The notes below the pieces were generated by a model, which worked only from the letters and a program-made list of their open reading frames with translations, was not told the origin of the DNA and ran no database searches. From the NCBI GenBank assembly GCA_032358255.1, contig JAULBX010001003.1:92062-156061 (forward strand): a DNA stretch of 64,000 nt, in the 5' to 3' direction. Shown here piece after piece: positions 45,407-57,900 of this stretch (position 1 is the first letter of the stretch; every line of letters begins with the position of its first letter). The position numbers and the translations under genes were made by a program. Source of the DNA: Heterotrichella gracilis (taxonomy: Eukaryota > Sar > Xanthophyceae > Tribonematales > Xanthonemataceae).

Positions 45407-48218
45407 GCCCCCTTGGCGTGTGACGAGGAGGTGGCTTCCATCCCCTTGCCACCCACCCTGGCTGAGTGCGGCAGGCAGGTGAGTACATGCCAACGCGCCA
45501 TGGAGCTCATGCACCATGCGTTGGTAGCAACAGCCCTCCTTGTAACACACTGGTCTCACAAGGCTGGCAATGGGTTTACATGCTGCCTAGGAATGGTTGG
45601 AAAGGATTAAGATTGCACTTTTCCCCCCCAGTTCCCAGCATGGTGCATATGCCCCGACTGACCCCCCCCTGCCACCCTTTGTTTCAGGTCCTCGCCTGCC
45701 CCTCCCCTTCCCACAAGGCCGCCCTCACGCACCGCGCATGGTCCCGTTTCATGGCGGGGGGCATGGGGGTGGGGGATGCGCAAGCGCTGCAGCAGCCCGC
45801 ACGCCCCGAGAAACCCGAGGTATGCCAGGAGAAACGTGTATGCCAGTGTACAACATGGGGGGAATTTTTTGCCGGCAAAATAGTCTTTGTGGGTTAAGGG
45901 GAAATGGGATGTACTGTGGAGCTAATAACTTCATTGTATTTATTACCTAAGTTTTTGGGGGAAATATGTGAGCCCCCATGCAAAATACTGGGTCTACATA
46001 CATTTGTACTGGGTCTACAAACATTTGTGCGCAGACTTGGACAGGGAGGGCGGGCATGCGCTTGACGAGGCCGCTCGCCCAGACTCCAGTTACCCACATG
46101 CAGCCCTCTGACAATTTCCCCCCCTCTTGCAGCTTGTTTCCCCCAAGCAGGTCCCCAAGGTGAAGGACACCCCCCTCCCCTTGAACGCCTACATGCTGCA
46201 CAACCTGGCGCACATTGAGCTCAACGCAATCGACCTGGCCTGGGACACCGTCGTGCGCTTCTCGGGATTGGGGCTCAACCAGGTGCGATTCCTGGGAGCT
46301 AAACCCACTATGTGCACCACTGTTTCAATCGTGCCCACCTCCGCAGCTGCAGAATTTGCCCCCTGCCAGAGCATACCCTGTAGCCTACAGTAGGCATGCA
46401 CAGGGTATTTTATTACTATTACTATTTATTTACATTTTCGTTTTCTATTTTCAGTTATTTAGTTATTTTTTTATTTATTTACCTTTTTTTACCTTACTAT
46501 GCGCACCAACAACCTGACCATCCCTCGCTACTGCAGGCGTTCTACGCTGATTTCGCGCGTGTGGCAGATGACGAGTCCCGTCACCTAGGGTGGTGCATGC
46601 AGCGCCTGGCTGAGTTAGGGTTTGCATACGGGGACATGCCTGCGCACAACCTGCTGTGGGAGGGGGCAGCCGCCAGCGCACATGACCTCCCCGCCCGCCT
46701 GGCTATTATCCCCCTCAGCCAGGAGGCCAGGGGCTTGGATGCAGGTGGGAGTCCCGCAATGCACCCAACGCCACACAGCCAACCCTTCCCTCCACAGTAC
46801 TGCGCGCTGCAGAAAACTGTCTTGACCCTACCCTGGCCTCTACCCAGCTGCATGCACTTTCCCTATTCCTTGCTCCATTTGGCCAGACTGCTTTTAAGGT
46901 ATGCAGCTGATGGATAGCCTGGCTGACATGGGCAACAGGCGCCCACCTTGTCCCTCCTGCCCTCCACAAAACCCTGCCCTTCAATCTAGTGCACCCCACG
47001 AGACCTTCCCCATCACCCTACTGCACTCCTGAAAGCCTGCCTTCAATACCCTACTGCACCCAGCAAAACCCTTACCTGTACCCAACAACTCCAGGTATGC
47101 GGCTGGTGGATCGCCTGGCTGGCATGGGCGACAGGCGCAGCGCAGCCATTGTGAGGCAAATCAGTGAGGAGGAAAAGGCGCATGTGGCCGTGGGTGAGTG
47201 GATAACCTAAAAAAACCCTACCCCAACCATTACGATTCACTCCCTGTGCCGATTCCCACGCTAAGATGTGTTCCATCAAGATTGCATCGTACTGCCTTGG
47301 TACCATTCTGCTAGTCTTGATGCTGCAAGACCATGCGATCACATAGCCTGTAAGCTATGTGCTTTTTATGAGTAAAGCCACATTAGCAGCCACACTTGCC
47401 CAATTTGCACCCCCCAGCTCTGTTTTGCAGGCCTGGGACCACTTTTTGAAGACTGCGAATGACAACCTTTTTGAAGGGACCCTCATGCCAAACTATGGAT
47501 TTACCAGCAACTTCACTCCACTCACCTCGTTAACTCATGCTATTGCGCAGGCTTGGCTTGGTTTTTGAAAATTTGCGCTGCCCTGGGCCACCATCCTGGG
47601 GACAGCTTTCGAGAACAGGTGCTCCAGCTGGCACCGGAGGTGCTCAAGGGGCCGTTCAATGAAGGGTCAAGGGGGGAGGTCGGACTGCCGCAGGAATGGT
47701 GAGGGGAGGAGATGCTTGTGATGTAATGGCATGTGTTCTGCGGTGTAGGCAGGAGCAACACTCGTGATGCCTACAAGCACAGGCGCTTGACCCCAGGGTT
47801 GGTGGAAAGACAGTGCAACTGAAGATGCATGTGCACACACCTGTGCTGAGGGGGCACCATCCCCGCAATCTGTGGTTGCAAGTCACCCCCTTTGAGGCTT
47901 CCCCCCACTGCCACCAGGTACGATGTGGACCTATGGCCCCCCCACGCGCGCGCAGCACTGCATGGCAAGGTCCTGGAAAACCCTAGGCTCACCAAGCAGC
48001 CCAAGTTCCAAACCCTATGCTGCACCCCCTCCCCGCTTGAAGAAAGCACCACATCCACCACCCAAGGAGAGGCTGCCACTGGCTTAGAAAGTGTAGCGCG
48101 TGAGGGGGGGAATGTGGGTGGTGAGGGTGTGGGTGGTGGTTTGGTGGGTGTGCGTGATCGGCTGGAGCAGATGCTGGGTGTGGAGTTGGGGGTGGCGCAA
48201 GGGGGAGGGCAGCAATGA
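45407..48218 (+). CDS. DUF455 ferritin-like family protein, 5' end unresolved, 7 exons seen
   Basis: Exons 45407-45478, 45688-45819, 46133-46282, 46537-46744, 47095-47193, 47551-47698 and 47918-48218 join in phase to 369 codons before the stop. Family signatures: VLACPSPSHKAALT, LHNLAHIELNAIDLAWD, FYADFARVADDESRHLGWCM, LAELGFAYGDMPAHNLLWE, AAASAHDLPARLAIIPLSQEARGLDAG, MRLVDRLAGMGD and QISEEEKAHVAVG. The repeated ExxH pairs (AHIE, DESRH, EEEKAH) are the expected di-metal ligands of the ferritin-like four-helix fold. DUF455 proteins are widespread in bacteria and algae and have no established reaction. The N-terminal exon and start are not found (see 44751). The C-terminal 60 residues are low-complexity Gly/Val-rich. 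Introns carry copies of exon starts. Confidence 0.85.
46899..46942 (+). repeat. Copy of the start of DUF455 exon 5 in the preceding intron
   Basis: gtatgcagctgatggatagc, then ctggctgacatgggcaacag, closely matches the real exon start at 47095 (gtatgcggctggtggatcgc, then ctggctggcatgggcgacag). It is preceded by TTTTAAG, so it is a potential acceptor 196 bp upstream of the real one. Confidence 0.9.
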
Positions 48219-49280
48219 CAGCAGGGAGTGTATGACTGTGCCAGTATTGTTACCGCCTTATTGCATACAGCTAGGACTGCACTGTCCCTGCGGGGGACCC
48301 ACCATGACTGGTACAGGTACAGTACCTGTATGTTAAGCCTTATGCTAATTTATCGCTGGTATGGACGTACAGTTCAAGGGCCCAGGGCAAGCTTCAGCTT
48401 CCAGACTAGGCAAAGTACTGGCCAAAAGCGAGTGTCCCTAGTACTGGTACCAGGTGTGCTGCATAATGTCAGGTCAAAACATATGCTTGATATCAGCTTC
48501 CATGCATGAACATGCTTCGTGTTAAGAACATTCCAATTGAATTACAGATGTGACACCCGCCCTGCTCTGCATGGCATGCACACTCAGGTAGACTAACAAG
48601 TACCGTAAACCCTGTCAGGGTGAAGCCTTTGTGCGTCCCTTGCTTATCAAGCCTAGGCCATATTGGGTGGCACTAATTGCCCCTCTGATTCAACAGGCCT
48701 AAGGCTGCACACTGTTACCATGATCAGCTGGAATGCAATTGTTCAGAAGTCACTGCCACGGTGGCGAGGCCACCAGAGCTACTCTCAAGTCCCAAAAATT
48801 GGCCGGAACGCATGTACTTTATTCACTCTTATTGTAACGACGACACGTGGCGCGCGACACGACCGTGGCCATGGCTGTGAATTCCAACACACGGAAGGAA
48901 ATGAAGGAGGAAAGATGGCTGAGGTTAAGAGAGGAAAGTGAAAAGGCAACCTTCAAGGCGTCGTCACGCTGCCTCGCTGAGTCACCCCCTTTGGGATGTT
49001 GCCATTGTAACTATATTATAGAAAAACTCTCTGTGAACCATCTTTCTGAAAACGACTCGGCCGGGCCCCGTGAAACCCAGTTGGAGGCCCCTGGAAAAAC
49101 TTGCTATGATATCCCACTTCCCCGAGTAACCATCCAGCAAACCCTCCACAAAATCGCCCCACGATCGTACACATCCCATATCAAACCCTTCCTCGGGGTT
49201 TCTTTAGCCTTTGGGCAGATACCCGCAATATGCAGCTACCCGCCCGCCCATCACCTTACCCCTCCAAACAAAACCCTTCA
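48219..49280. other. Convergent intergenic region with no supported gene
   Basis: This lies between the 3' ends of the DUF455 gene (plus) and the deacetylase gene (minus). Open frames are short and unsupported by codon pattern or homology. Confidence 0.45.
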
Positions 49281-52200
49281 CTAGGGTGTTGCCAGGTACC
49301 CCGCCTGGCCCATGCATTCATCCAGCCGCACAAACCTCCACCCCTCCCCCCGCCCCCAATCCACCATCTCCGCCACCGCCGCCACGCTGTGCGCTATTGC
49401 GTCGTGCTGCAGCACTATGTAGGAGTGGCGCTGGGGGCTGGATCTGGCAAGCTCTGCAGGAAAGGGGAGGTGCGTAAAGGGTAGAAGAGAGAGGAGATTC
49501 CCTGTGCCAAATCAAAGCCGATGCAAACCAATCAGGATGCGGCTATGGGACAAAAAACGAGTCCTGTCCATAAGCACACACCAAACCCACCCCACCCCAC
49601 TTAACCCCATATTTTAAGAATAAACAAGGGTTTATTACCACCCATGTCCCCGCACCTTTTTTAAACGTCTTTAGCACCCCCTCTGTCAGATTCACCCCTG
49701 GCTGGGGCGCCTGCCAATCCACCAGAGCCAAACTCCACAGCACCATGGTGAAACCCAAATCCCGTGCCACATCTATGGTCCCCTGGCCCACCTCCCCAAA
49801 AGGGGGCCTAAATGTGGAGGGGGTGAGGCCAGTCACCTTCCGGATGAGCTGCATGAGGAAGGTGGAATGCTCAAGGGGTAATATTCCACCATGGATGGAA
49901 CATGACCAGCTGGCCCCTAGGGGGATGAAGGGAAATGGTCCCATGTGCGGCGCAAGTCCGCGTGATACACTGTTCAAAATGGCTTCATGAACAAACCTAC
50001 CATCAATTCTCTGCACCAGGATGCATTGGGAGGGGAGCGCCGAGTCCATGCTCTATACCTATCCGTTGCCTCCTGCCTACCAGGCGTTGCTTACTTGCCC
50101 ATTTGCAGGAACAGAAAATGTCTACATGCGATAAGCAGTAATTGCGCATTTGCCCCATTTGCAGCTCTTCATCCTCATCTGCATGGTCAGCTTATGCACA
50201 AAACCTAACCCCCAAACTTTACACCCAAACCCTGAACCCTAGAGTTCCTCTCCCACCTGCATGGTCAGGTTAAGCACTCTTGTCAGCTGGTGCACACACC
50301 CTACACCCTACACCAAACTCTACATCAGCAAGTCCCTCTCGCACCTGCATGGTCAGGTTGAGCTCCCTTGTCAGCTGGTGCACGTTTGACAGCAGTCCCG
50401 TTGCGTCATCCCCACCACCCCGGTTGAGCGGCGCCCCCTTGTGGCAGTAGGAGTGGACGCCAACCTGGGGACAGGGGGCACACCAGCCGGGATTTGAGGA
50501 ACACATTGAGGATGGGGGAAACACCATCTGGAATTGGGAAAGAAATGGAATGGAGACATGGGCGCACACCGGCTGGGATCAAAGACAACAAAACAGGGAA
50601 TTGCCTGTACACCTACCCCCGGCAACGCACTTCGTGAAGGAATGCAATCCACACAGAACAACCCAACCCGATTCATGCCATGCTTGCTGTTTTCTTGCAC
50701 TCTACTCCACGCCTCTCACCCTGGTGCTCCGTACCTGCCATTTCCCACCCTTCTCAATCCTTCCTCCACGCACACCTGATGCCCCTCCTGCATCATCCAA
50801 TCCCCCCAACCCACCACATCAAATTGTTTCGCCTGCACCCGCACCCCCCTCCCTACACTCCCTTTTTAGGGTTTTGCGGTTCAGGTTTAGGGTTTACCTG
50901 GTGCCCCTCCCGCACCATCCTCCTGACCAGCGCCACATGCTCCTGAGAGTGGTCCGATGAGCACTTGAGCTGCTTGTGGTGGGTGGGGGTGGGGTCGAAG
51001 TGGCGGCCCTCGACGAAAAATGTGGCGCGCACCTGGGAGAGGGTGGGTTATATCGATTGAACAGGGGTGCCGCAAACCCTATCCCAAACCCTATACCCCG
51101 GCCCCTGCTGCCGGCATCACAGTGCCCCACGTGCTGACGGGGAAGCGCCTACACATGAACCTAAAACCCTACATCCTTGTGCAGGGGAAAGGCCTAGGGT
51201 TTAAGCATGCTGGATTGTATGCATGCCATCACGCACCTCTATTATGAAGGGTTCATGACAGGGCCTGCATTCTGAAGGGTTTTACCAGTTTCTGCATGCG
51301 CGCATACACCCAATTTGCCTGGGGTTTGAGTTAAGGTTTGCCTAGGGTTCATACTAGGGTTTCCGTGTGCGCACACTCACCCCTTTTGCAGTGAGCACAT
51401 CCCGCAGCATGGATGTGGACTATGCCAGGGTTTTGCATGCGCACACTCACAAGGGCCTTGCCGTAGGTCTGTCTAGGTTTTGTAGGTCTGTCTAGACTAT
51501 GTGCTATCACTGCCATAGGCCTGTATAGGGTTTGTGTTAGGGTTTCTCCATGCCCACCCGCTTTGCCTTGAGCACATCCAGCAGGAGTGATGTGGATGCA
51601 GGGAAGGGTCCATCATCAAACGTCAGCGCTATCGCGCCCACTTTGGTGCAGTACTTGTAGCAGTTCGGGATGGCGGCGTGGAAGCGGGGGATGGTGCAGG
51701 TGCCTGCAAGATAAATCAGCAATAGATTGAGTGTGTGCTTATGGGGGAGTGGGATGGGGGCGGCATATGCACACCCCAGTTAAGGCAAATGTGCACCCCA
51801 ACTATTGTCTTGGGTTACACACCCCACCTAAAGCAGAGATGGCTGACCCAGACATTGCACATACTAAACTTCAGCCGCAGGGCACAATGTCATCGGTTAC
51901 TCCTCTGCCTTCTGCCTCCTATCCACACCCTACGGTGGGGTAATCAACAGCCAACCAGAAAACCTATAGGGCACTTACTTGCAGCGCGCAGCGCCATCGC
52001 TGACTCCCCAGCCTTGACCGCCCCCTCCCCTTGTTCTTGCTCAATCCCGAACGATCGCTCCCCTTGCCCCTCCCTTTGCCCTTGCTCAATCCTGAAAGAC
52101 CGCTCCCCTTGTCCCTCTCTTTGCCTTTGCCCCTCCCTTTGCACCTGCTCCCCCCCAAACGATCGCTCCCCTTGCCCCTCTCGTTGCCCTTGCCCCTCCC

Positions 52201-53284
52201 TTTGCCCATGCTCCATCCCAAATGGCCGCGCCCCTTGTCCCTCCCTTTGCCCTTGCTCACTCCCAACCAATCGCTCCCCTTGCCCCTCCCTTCGCACTTG
52301 CCCCTCCCTGTGTCCCTGCCCAACCGCCAATGCCTGCTCTTCCCGCCTGCCAGCTGGCAGCTTGAACTTGTCCGCACGTGCCCTCCTCTCACGGTGCGCG
52401 CCGTCCTTCAACCCCCCTGGAACCACAACCCAGGCCTGTTAACTACATGATGGATAAATATCAATGACAATGATGATGATTATGATGACGATGGTGGATG
52501 GATAAGCAATGATGATGCCGACTGGTGACAGGTTGTAAAAGGTCAAAATTCGTGATCATAGATGACATGGATCAGTCGTGCATACCCGCTCAGGCACCCC
52601 AGCCCCCTTCCCCGCTTCTCCCAAGGTCATCACCCTACCGTGGTGTTTCCCCCGCTCACTCCGCCCTTGCTCCTCATAATGCTGCCCAAAATCCATTTGC
52701 GCAAACTGGACAGGGGTGATTGCGATACGATTGACGGAGGTGGCGGGGGTATCCCGATGCCCAGCCCGCCACCTCCCCGTGAACATTTCTTGGTTCTGCA
52801 CCCCTATGGCGGCCTTGGGGAGGAGCCGCTTGCTTCCTGTGGGGTTGAGGCTAGGGTTCAGGGCGGAATGATGGGATCAGGGTTTAGGATTTGGGTTTAG
52901 GATTCTGCACGCCTATGACAGGCCTCGGAGAGGAGCCGCTAGGGTTTAGGATTCGTGAATTTGGGACATACACCGGGGCATGCAGGCGGTGTGGGTTGCG
53001 TAGCTAAGGTCAGGGTCTAGAATTAAGTTTGGGGCAGGGTACAGTGCGGTTCATACCATGCCGATGCCGATGCACCGCAACCTCTTGCTTCCTTGGTAGG
53101 GGTTTCAAGCTGTACCCACTCCTCCCGTGCGAACCCACTTCTCAACCCTAACCCCGACCCTAACCCATTTCTCAACCGCAATCCTACCTGTGGGCAGTAG
53201 GAGGTCGCCATGCAGCTGCATGAGGGGGAGCAGCAGCAGCACCAGGGTAACGTGAGCGCCCCCCACCCTGCGCCGCCTGGCCAT
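49281..53284 (-). CDS. Secreted NodB-family polysaccharide deacetylase with charged repeat linker, 7 exons
   Basis: Exons: 53284-53188, 52416-51979, 51703-51558, 51032-50898, 50464-50345, 49848-49656, 49453-49281; 433 aa. A signal peptide (VTLVLLLLPLMQLHGDLLL after MARRRRVGGAH) is followed by a linker of about 145 residues built from Arg/Glu/Gly/Gln repeats. The NodB barrel then shows motif 1 TFDDGP (206-211), motif 2 HSYCH (276-280), motif 3 RPPFG (326-330) and motif 5 LQHD (391-394). The Asp of motif 1 and both His of motif 2 are the usual catalytic and metal-binding residues, so a working enzyme is expected. It probably removes acetyl groups from chitin-like or other wall polysaccharides outside the cell; the substrate is not determinable. 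Four Cys near the start of the domain (CTIPRFHAAIPNCYKYC and downstream) suggest disulphides. Copies of exon edges occur in two introns. Confidence 0.88.
50246..50294 (-). repeat. Copy of the end of deacetylase exon 5 in the next intron
   Basis: ccacctgcatggtcaggtta, then agcactcttgtcagctggtgcac, matches 50339-50383 (end of exon 5 and donor) apart from a few bases. The copy retains CAG|GTGG, so it carries a donor-like site about 90 bp into the intron. Confidence 0.9.
51367..51422 (-). repeat. Copy of the end of deacetylase exon 3 in the next intron
   Basis: Read on the minus strand it encodes LRDVLTAKG followed by gtgagt; the true exon 3 end encodes LLDVLKAKR followed by gtgggc (51558-51604). 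The frame and donor are both intact, about 180 bp into the intron. Confidence 0.88.
51990..52340 (-). repeat. Coding tandem repeat in the deacetylase linker
   Basis: Irregular in-frame units encode REGQGERSFGIEQGQREGQ-like peptides, about eight times. On the plus strand they read as cccctccctttgcccttgctc. Repeat number probably varies between strains. The peptide is highly charged and likely unstructured. Confidence 0.9.
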
Positions 53285-54904
53285 GGCGCCTGCAATACCC
53301 TAGGGTTTTGAGGCCCGGCAAGGGTGGCTGTGTAGGGCCGGCCCCAGTGGAGGAGCAACACCGCAGTATGGGGCTATGTTGCAGGCGTGTGGTCTTGTTA
53401 GGGTTCTTGGTGTGTGTCCTGGTAGGGTTTTTGCAGCAGGGCCTGTGGGTGAGCAAGGGTTTTGGTGAGAAGGGCGGCACAAGGGTTGTGACGCGTGGTG
53501 TGAGGTGGATGGTGGTACTTCATAGTAGTTGACATACAGCCTAGGTCGGCACACAGCCTAGGTACCCAGTGTTGGTCAAGGTGGAAGCGTTCTACGAGCC
53601 ACTCAACAGTGGCAACGAGCCTCGACACATGGACAGGTACACACTGTTCCTGTTAATAGAATGAAAGTCTAATAATTTATCTGGTTCACTTATAACGCAG
53701 AAAAGCGGGCCTTGCGTGGTGGGTATCCAACCGCAGTATGCATGCATATGAAAGGTTGCTTGCAGATGGGAATGATGCTTGCACCGTCCTTTTCCGTTCG
53801 GAAAACAATAATGTATAAGACACGTTACGGAGCAATTTTCTCGGCTTATAAGATGGTTGTTTGCATATAGAGAGCTCGCCATAGTTCAGGCATGCGGTGC
53901 ATGCACACCCACCTAGTAAGTGTGCTAGCTCCCGGTTAGGCGACGCTATATCCGTCCATATTCAAGCCCATGGGCAGATACCTAAGCTCACGCGCAGAGG
54001 CCTACTGACATCCCTGGTTTAAAACACAGATAGAACGGCTGTGCCCGTTGTGGGCCCGTCAGGCCCGCAAAGGCAACAGTGGGTGCGTGCAAAACGCCTG
54101 TGCGTCAACATACTTTGTTACAACTGTATATAGTAGGCCACTGAAGAGTACAAAGCCCAACAGTTGCTCGTCAAGGACCTGTCCAGGCTTCGAACCATGG
54201 GTCCGTTTACAACTTAGCTGCCCAGTACCTACTTTGACTAGCTCAACAACATAGTGCACACAACGTTGGATATATACTGTATCAGAACCTTACAAAGTCT
54301 TTCTTTGAACTTGTCATTTTAAGAGCATTCGAACGCTTTTGTACAAGGGTTGAGAAACCGATGGAAGTGGTATTGGCTAGAATACAAAACCCCATACCCA
54401 GTCATCCCCAGTCCCACAGCACCCAACCCCAGGCCACCAAAGGCGCCTGTCTGAAACAGTGCACAAACACACAGGACCACAACACCACAATAACCTAGCA
54501 AGCAAATCTGAGAGCTAGCCGTCTTGCAACTGCGCCCAGCCACACCTTACGGCACCAACATTGTGGGTCTGGAACGATGATGCTGAACACAAAAAATCAG
54601 AACACTGTTGGCAACCAGGAGGCAACACGCACAAAGAAAACCGCTGCAACCGGCAACGCAATACATCACAGTGTTGGCCGTAACCACCGAGTCACTAGCC
54701 TCCTCTTCTCAACCGTAATCTAGGGTTTTTTATTCCACCCTTGGCCAGGGTGTTTGGTCGCTGGTTGCTCCAAACCCCTCAGGCAATTGCCGACAGCCAA
54801 TCTCATGATGGCGCAGGTCTGAAGCCCTCTCCAGCACCACTCTCGGAAGTCTCTCCGCCAGGTTTCACGCATCCCCATCGGAGGCTCCAGAGCCCCGCCC
54901 ATAG
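53285..54904. other. Intergenic region with no supported gene
   Basis: It lies upstream of the deacetylase start and downstream of the oxygenase stop (both minus). ATGCATGC palindromes occur near 53740. A tRNA-like word near 54187 (aggcttcgaaccatggg) did not give a paired T-arm. No gene was supported. Confidence 0.45.
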
Positions 54905-57900
54905 CTAGGGTTTTGGTCCGTGGTAGCCCCCACCCTGTCCCCTGCCTAGAGGCCCGTAGTAGGTCCCGTCCCAGGTCCCGTGCAGCCCGTGCGGCATGTG
55001 GTGGTTGAGCCACAGGCGAGCCAGGGGGCCCCGGTTGAAGTCATGGGCATCCATCACCTAAAACAGACACACGGCGTTTGCTTTTCTTACTTAAAAACAT
55101 GCATCAGCAGCACTAGTAGTTGAAATTGTGCGCATCCATGGCCTGCAGCAGGCACACACCGGTAAATTCATGACGTACGTCATCGGCACTAACGATTGGA
55201 GTCCTGCCCATCCATGACATGCAACAGGCACAAGGCAGGGAAAGCCAAATATGCCACTTCCACCAGCAGTGTTATACAATGCAATTGCTTATCATGTGCA
55301 AGCCACCCAGACTGTTTGAGCTGTGCCTGTCAGCCATGCTACGTTACCCTTGGATTGCCATTGGTGCATGGGAGTAGCCTCGTCCTCCTGGAGTCCACAG
55401 GCTGACACCAAATTTTGAACCCTCCACAGGACAATACATTACCCTAGCTATTCTTCTTTTGTGTACTCACCACCAGCGACGACCTCCCCTTCTCTCCATC
55501 GTACACCATCCCCAGCAGGTACCCCCCGTCCTCCTGCCCCTCCTTCCCCCTTGCAGGCACAAACACAAGCTCCTCTGTAAAGCAGCGGGGACCGGGGGCC
55601 CACACCTGGGATTCGCCGGTGGCGGTGTCGAGACGGCAGAAAGCCTGAAGGGGCAAGGGGTTGTGTGAGAGAAAGGGGGGTGAGGGGAGGAGGGAAGACG
55701 TAACCTCCTCGGATGGGGAGGGAGAATTGTTGATGACATTAAAAGCAACATGTCGCGACGTGAATCAGCAGGAATGACTTTGAGTAAGTGAGTCATGGAG
55801 GGCAGATCTGTGATGCATTGTGTAGAATCGCCCTTCCTGAAGCACAACATGCTGCAAAATCCCCTATGCAGTCTATGCCCAACGCAAGCCCATGTAGCCT
55901 AGCGTTTTGTACACACGGCCGCCACCCATTTTCAATCCAATTTCACTTCAGCACCCGCCATGCCCACGCTTGTAATTATAATACCAATGCCCATGCTGCT
56001 CGCACCTGTGGCGGCGTAGGGTTGCTAGGGATCTCCCCCGGCACGCCCATGTTGAACCAGGCGTAGCGCGTGGGGCGGCCCGCCCAGCGGGGATTCACAC
56101 GGGGATGGTCCATCATTGTGGGGAACAGCATGCGGCGGCTGACGGCCCCTGAAAGAGCGGGAAGTGGAGAGAATTTGATGAGAAATAAGTTCAGCACATT
56201 GCCATGCATGTCAGCAACGAAGCCAGATTAGCAATCAGCCAGGATTGGACAAGCGGCGCCGAGGAATTATTGATATGAAACAAATTATGAGCACATCCTT
56301 ACTTGCCTTGACAGTGGAATACATACCGCCAGGCCCCCGCCATGCACCCCCACCCCCACACCACACCACCACCAAACCCCACACTCCATGCGCCACCCCA
56401 GCCCACCCCACACCCCCCACCTGTCTCCGGGTTGATCCTGTGCTCCCAAAAGCATGTGAGGGGCACATTTGAGAAATCCCCATCCATCAGCTCCTCCCAG
56501 GATCCCAGCACGCCACCCCCAGCCTCCGCGCGAAATGCCTGCATTGGCAAGTGGGGCGCTGGTGGGGGATGGGATGTAGGCAAGGGCAGGATTTGGTGAA
56601 GGGGTATGATGAGAGAAATCAGACCGCTGATGTGGCTATATCGCTGGAACACATGTAAGTGTAGTGTTACATATTCTATCCCACTGGGAGGGTCTGGAAA
56701 AAGTGCAGATATGGCCACTGGGAGGGTGCCATACCTCCAGGGGGCTTATTTTACTGGACCGCTCCGCCATCTGGGCAACATTTGCTGGCGGCCATCCCGA
56801 TGACCACACCACCGTCTCGCCCTGCTCGTTCTCAAAGCCGTTGGCGTGGTGGATGAGGTAGCAGGCCTCGCTGGTGGACACCTGGCAGATGTATTAGTGT
56901 CATCAAGTAAGGTGTCATCACTTGTGACCAATGGAGGTCAAATGGTGCATGAGGTAGCAGGCCCCTGTCAGGAAGAGGGCACCCAAAGCAACAAGGCTCC
57001 AGCTAGCTGTGGATAGTAAGCTCGATAATCAGCCGGGTAGCAGATGTGTGCAAGAGTAGCCCTTCATTTACAAATGGAATGGGCTGTCTGGTCAGGTGAA
57101 GCAAGTCTTGTCAATCAAACTTTGCGGACCACCCCGGGACAACCAAAAGCTCGAAAAATAAATACAATACCCACCTTGGGAGGGGAGCCATCCCTGGGAA
57201 CCAAATACACCTGCATGGGGCCGTCCCCAAATGCCACGCATTGCGCGGGCCCCTTGAAGCCCAGCAGGTAGGGGGCCATATCCAGCCGCATGTCGTTCTG
57301 GAAGAACACGAAGTGCGAGGGGGTGACCAGGAAATCGTGGGGATTGAAGATTGTGTCGTCCATCACGAAGGAACGGGTGCTGGTTCGGCGCCACTGGGGG
57401 TCGAATTCCGCCACCTCGATGTGCATTTCTGCACCCCCCAGGAGCCTTAAATGGCTGCACCATGGCGCACATATGATGAGTAAGGTACCATGAATGCACG
57501 CAAGCAGCAAAGCAGCCACTACATGTTGCAATAGCAAACGCGCAGAGCAACATGCTTCAAAGGCATCCACGTAGTGCTCTCAAGACCATTCAAGCCCTGC
57601 CATAACCCTCCACAATGACCGTCCAACAGAAACCCTAACCCTACCTCCTCCACCCCCATATCACCATGCTGCAGCCTTTGGTCCAAAGTCGGAGCCACGT
57701 GCGGGTGATGAGTGCACACCCCGACCAAGGGTTGCATCCAACCCTTACCAGGTCTGGGAAATCTACACATACACCAGCCAGAGCACCATGCAAGCCAAGA
57801 AACGTTGCCAGCAAAGGTCCCGATGCAAGCCCCCACGAAGCCTAAACCCAAACCCTACCTCCTCCAAGACCACATCACCAGCCTCTGCTCAGGCTCCAAA

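Noticed and set aside
51979-52416. A separate secreted repeat-protein gene
   Set aside because: Phase and splice sites join it cleanly to the signal-peptide exon on one side and the NodB exon on the other.
52031-52450. Long plus-strand open frames rich in Pro/Leu
   Set aside because: They are antisense to the repetitive charged linker of the deacetylase and arise from its repeat composition.
54180-54205. tRNA-like word ggttcgaagcc on the minus strand
   Set aside because: Only two of five T-stem pairs form; no cloverleaf is possible.
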